From: Arbacia lixula
Lineage: Eukaryota; Echinodermata; Echinoidea; Arbacioida; Arbaciidae
Direction: 5' to 3'
DNA length: 64,000 nucleotides
Assembly: GCA_963669155.1 (NCBI GenBank)
Contig: OZ022589.1
Location: 1,248,757 to 1,312,756, forward strand
Of the stretch, positions 61,409 through 64,000 are shown one piece after another (the stretch's first letter is position 1; every line of letters begins with the position of its first letter). Both the position numbers and the translations under genes were made by a program. Under the pieces are notes generated by a model. That model was not told where the DNA came from and ran no database searches. It saw only the letters and a program-made list of their open reading frames with translations.

Positions 61409-62992
61409 GTAAGCTCAGAGTGACCAGCAAGAAAATAGCCTTATCATGGTCATTGCTAACGACCTTAAAATAAATAGCTAGCCCAATCCAGGTTACACTA
61501 CAACTATACCCAAACTGCTGACTAGTGACCATCCTTATGGTTTCCCCTTTGGTTGATCCAACAGCCAATCAAATTCAAGGTGACATTGGTAGCAAAGTTG
61601 CCATCAATGGTAAGTTTTATGCAACAGGGCCCAGGCCAAAGGTAAACTTAGAGCAAGCAAGAAGTAGAATCCTTTTAACAATTATTTAAAGTGCCAATAA
61701 AATGGCTAGCCTTTTCTAGGTTACACTCCAACATTTGTACCCAGACTTCTCCCAGAATGCACTAGTTACTTATCCTTATTTTAAAAAAAAAAAAAAAAAA
61801 AAAGCTTCTCCTTCGATATCATTATCAGACCAGACTAAGGACAGTTTTCAGTGAAGTTTTTTATTTCTTTTCTTGAAAAGTCAAAGCCAGTCAGCTTATT
61901 GCCACCTGAAAATCATGTTTAATCCCCTTCTTCAGATAAAGACATTCAGAACTCCTTCCAGGTTTTTGATGTTAGCCGTCTCCAAGTCAATCCAAGATTT
62001 ACAGTAAAAACAACAGCATAAATGTTTATGAACTGTAATTAAAGTGCATATTTTGCTGTTACATGAAACAATTGCTTCAATTAACGTTCATGTTTTGAGA
62101 AATGCTTGTTCTGACCAACATACTTCTAAGAAAAATACAAGATTCCTTACGGACATGTGGAACAAGAATAGTGCTATCTTGGTGATCGTAGAGTAGGAAC
62201 CATAATTAGTCTAACCACATACTTGCTGCCTGAAGGGAACATTACTTCCTGCTTGCAAATTGAAATTTCCTGTGTTTATTTGAAAACTTGTAAGCAAGGT
62301 TGAATAGTAGAATGAAAGCGTCCTCCTGGTAAACCATATTTCAGAGAAAGCTCATTGCATAACTTTGGCAAGTCCTTGTACATTTTCTTGAAACACTGGC
62401 CTTTAGGGAATATAGTGGCCTTACTTTTTGTTTTATCAAAGACGTCCATGTGTTTTCTGATTGTTAAAGTTAATAGAGGTATTTTGTTCTTGTTTAAAAT
62501 TGGCAAAATTCTTTTGAATAGACCAGCTGACTTGCTGTTTACTGTAGTGAGGAGTGAGACTTTTTTTTTGACATTTGTTCATTGGTATCACGCTGTATCC
62601 TTTCTTTCTTTTGTTTTCTTCTTTTCTTCTTTCATATTTGTTCTTCCTCTTGTCCTTGTATTCTCCTCCTGATTTTTTTCTTCTTTTTCTTGTTTCCTTC
62701 TATTTTCTCCCCGCTTCTCTCCTTTTCTTTCTTCCTAGTCTGTTTTCCTCTTTTGATATCCCCTCATTATTTCATTATTGCTATTCTCCTCCTCAATTTG
62801 TAAATTGTGTGTCAAACTTTTTATACATGTCACAATTGAACATCGATCCCAATTCAGTCTTCGGGCTTCGGGATATGTTAATAAAAACCCTTCAATTCAA
62901 TTCAACTTTTCAATGCAATTCTCATTATACTCACTATGTTAATAAATCTCTCTCTTGCCTCCCCCACCCCCCCCCCCCCTCCCCCCTTACAG
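61409..62992 (+). other. Intron 12 (1.58 kb)
   Basis: Phase-1 intron. It contains a half copy of the foldback family (about 61548-61635), a 21-base poly-A (61783-61803), a pyrimidine-rich block (62595-62790) and a poly-C tract just before the acceptor (62960-62990). Confidence 0.9.
61783..61803. repeat. Poly-A run (21 A)
   Basis: Uninterrupted run of A following TTATTTT, in intron 12. I see no retroposed sequence upstream of it. Confidence 0.9.
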
Positions 62993-63165
62993 AGGAGATG
63001 CTTGCCAAGGCCAAGGCAAGCCAGAGCTTTGCAGACCGCATGAGGAGGCACATCCGAGGGAGGGGTAGGACGGGGACATTCTCACACCCCCTAGATGATC
63101 CCATGCATGGCAACTCAACCTTCGGCACTCCCCTGGAGGATTGCGACCCATCGCAGTCAAATGAG
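62993..63165 (+). CDS. ARHGAP21/23-like: Exon 13: basic linker to the RhoGAP domain
   Basis: The first two bases finish a Glu codon; the exon ends in phase 0 at GAG|GTATGG. MRRHIRGRGRTGTFSHP is a basic stretch. NSTFGTPLEDCDPSQSNE matches TGTFGVRLDDCPPAHTNR of ARHGAP21, the segment directly before the RhoGAP domain. Confidence 0.96.
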
Positions 63166-63760
63166 GTATGGCGAAAAACGATTCTCTAAGAGTACTCTCT
63201 TTTGTATGTTTAATCTATTTCTCACATTTCGCTATCTTTCGCTCTTTCCACAGCATAATTTTAAGATATGTCAGTCATTTTTATTACTACATGGTGTACT
63301 ATGCAATTTACCTTCCTTCAATGAATATCTTAATAAATCTCCCTCCATCCCTCTCCTCTCCTGTCTTTTGCTCTTTTTCAACTCCTCATTCTCACAAGAT
63401 GTATTTTGTGTTTATGTTGATATCATTCCATTCATATGTCAATTATATTTTTGTAAATACTGTCATGGTTTGCGTTTTTTTATGATGATTAAAACAAAAC
63501 CAACTTTATAGAATTTATATTTCCTCTCCCACCCCCCTCTATCACTCCCTCCCTCACTTCTCTCTCATCTTCTCTTCCTTTTTCTCCCTCTTCCCATCCC
63601 CCTCCCCTTTCTTTCTCTCTCTGTCCCTCCCCGCTCTCTCTCCCTCCCACCTTCTCTCTCCCATCCCTCCTTTCCCCATCCCTCTTTTTATGTAACTGTT
63701 TTTTTTATGATGAATGAAATGCAACCAATTAAATTGACTTCCCTGCCCTCCTGCCTACAG
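63166..63760 (+). other. Intron 13 (595 bp)
   Basis: Phase-0 intron from GTATGG to TGCCTACAG, with a pyrimidine-rich stretch at 63520-63690 and nothing coding. Confidence 0.93.
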
Positions 63761-63916
63761 CTGGTGCCCATGGTGGTAGAGATCTGCTGCTCCATCATAG
63801 AGGCACGAGGCCTGGATGTAGTAGGGATCTACAGGGTGCCTGGTAACAGCGCAGGCATCACCTATCTCAAGGAGGAGCTACGGAAGGGTGTGCAGGACAT
63901 CGATCTCATGGATGAG
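63761..63916 (+). CDS. ARHGAP21/23-like: Exon 14: start of the RhoGAP domain with arginine finger
   Basis: 52 codons, phase 0 at both ends, donor GAG|GTATGC. LVPMVVEICCSIIEARGL, then [20 protein letters not shown] and GVQDIDLMDE align with ARHGAP21 [28 protein letters not shown] and MADIDIQDD. The Arg of GIYRVPGN (codon 63833-63835) is the catalytic arginine finger that speeds GTP hydrolysis by the bound Rho-family GTPase, so the enzyme looks active as far as visible. The remainder of the domain lies beyond the window. Confidence 0.98.
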
Positions 63917-64000
63917 GTATGCTACTATGCTATTACCAATCCTTCACAGTGAAATGATCATATAGGGCTCATGGATGAGGTATGCTACTATGCTATTACC
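63905..64000. repeat. Exact 33-bp direct repeat (offset 63) spanning a splice donor
   Basis: CTCATGGATGAG|GTATGCTA and the 13 bases that follow occur at 63905-63937 and again at 63968-64000. The window ends exactly with the repeat, so its full extent is unknown. Confidence 0.95.
63917..64000 (+). other. Start of intron 14 (3' partial)
   Basis: Begins GTATGC and contains an exact 33-base repeat of the end of exon 14 and its donor (63905-63937 copied at 63968-64000). An acceptor-like CCTTCACAG lies between the copies. Confidence 0.85.

Overview
The window reads as one stretch of an animal nuclear genome. It is AT-rich, and most of it is intron, with short exons bounded by GT/AG splice sites and many simple repeats and small foldback transposons. 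The frequent palindrome TACATGTA, the long (TC)n tracts and the short inverted-repeat elements make me favour an echinoderm, probably a sea urchin. That species call is an inference, not a proof.

The window holds one supportable protein-coding gene, on the + strand, running off both edges. It is the orthologue of the vertebrate Rho GTPase-activating proteins ARHGAP21/ARHGAP23 (PDZ + PH + RhoGAP). I assembled 14 coding exons (1-90, 11442-11601, 13082-13268, 23993-25703, 26104-26245, 27790-28062, 38149-38284, 38654-38813, 39180-39275, 43408-43530, 45020-45088, 61246-61408, 62993-63165, 63761-63916). All 13 junctions keep phase, and the joined coding length is 3639 bases (1213 codons) with no stop. 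The start codon lies left of the window. The RhoGAP domain continues to the right, beyond its arginine finger.

Layout: about 0-13.3 kb carries the N-terminal end and PDZ exons 1-3, the PDZ domain being completed at the start of exon 4. At 24.0-28.1 kb are the long disordered, Ser/Arg-rich exon 4 and exons 5-6. At 38.1-45.1 kb are a conserved basic motif and the PH domain (exons 7-11). At 61.2-64.0 kb are the linker and the start of the RhoGAP domain (exons 12-14). Introns 1, 3, 6 and 11 are about 10-16 kb each and hold the repeats. Intron 11 (16.2 kb) separates the PDZ-PH part from the RhoGAP part and contains a sharply CpG-dense island near 55.3-55.6 kb, which may be an internal promoter.

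How the parts work together (family knowledge): the PDZ domain binds partner C-termini, the PH domain and disordered region direct the protein to Golgi, junction or membrane sites, and the RhoGAP domain switches off a Rho-family GTPase. I found no second gene, tRNA, rRNA, CRISPR array or unknown multi-gene system. The most interesting observations are a membrane-segment micro-ORF just after exon 1, two in-frame donors for exon 6, a splice acceptor inside a 102-bp tandem repeat, paired repeats that bracket the last PH exon, the CpG island in intron 11, and a duplicated splice donor at the right edge.
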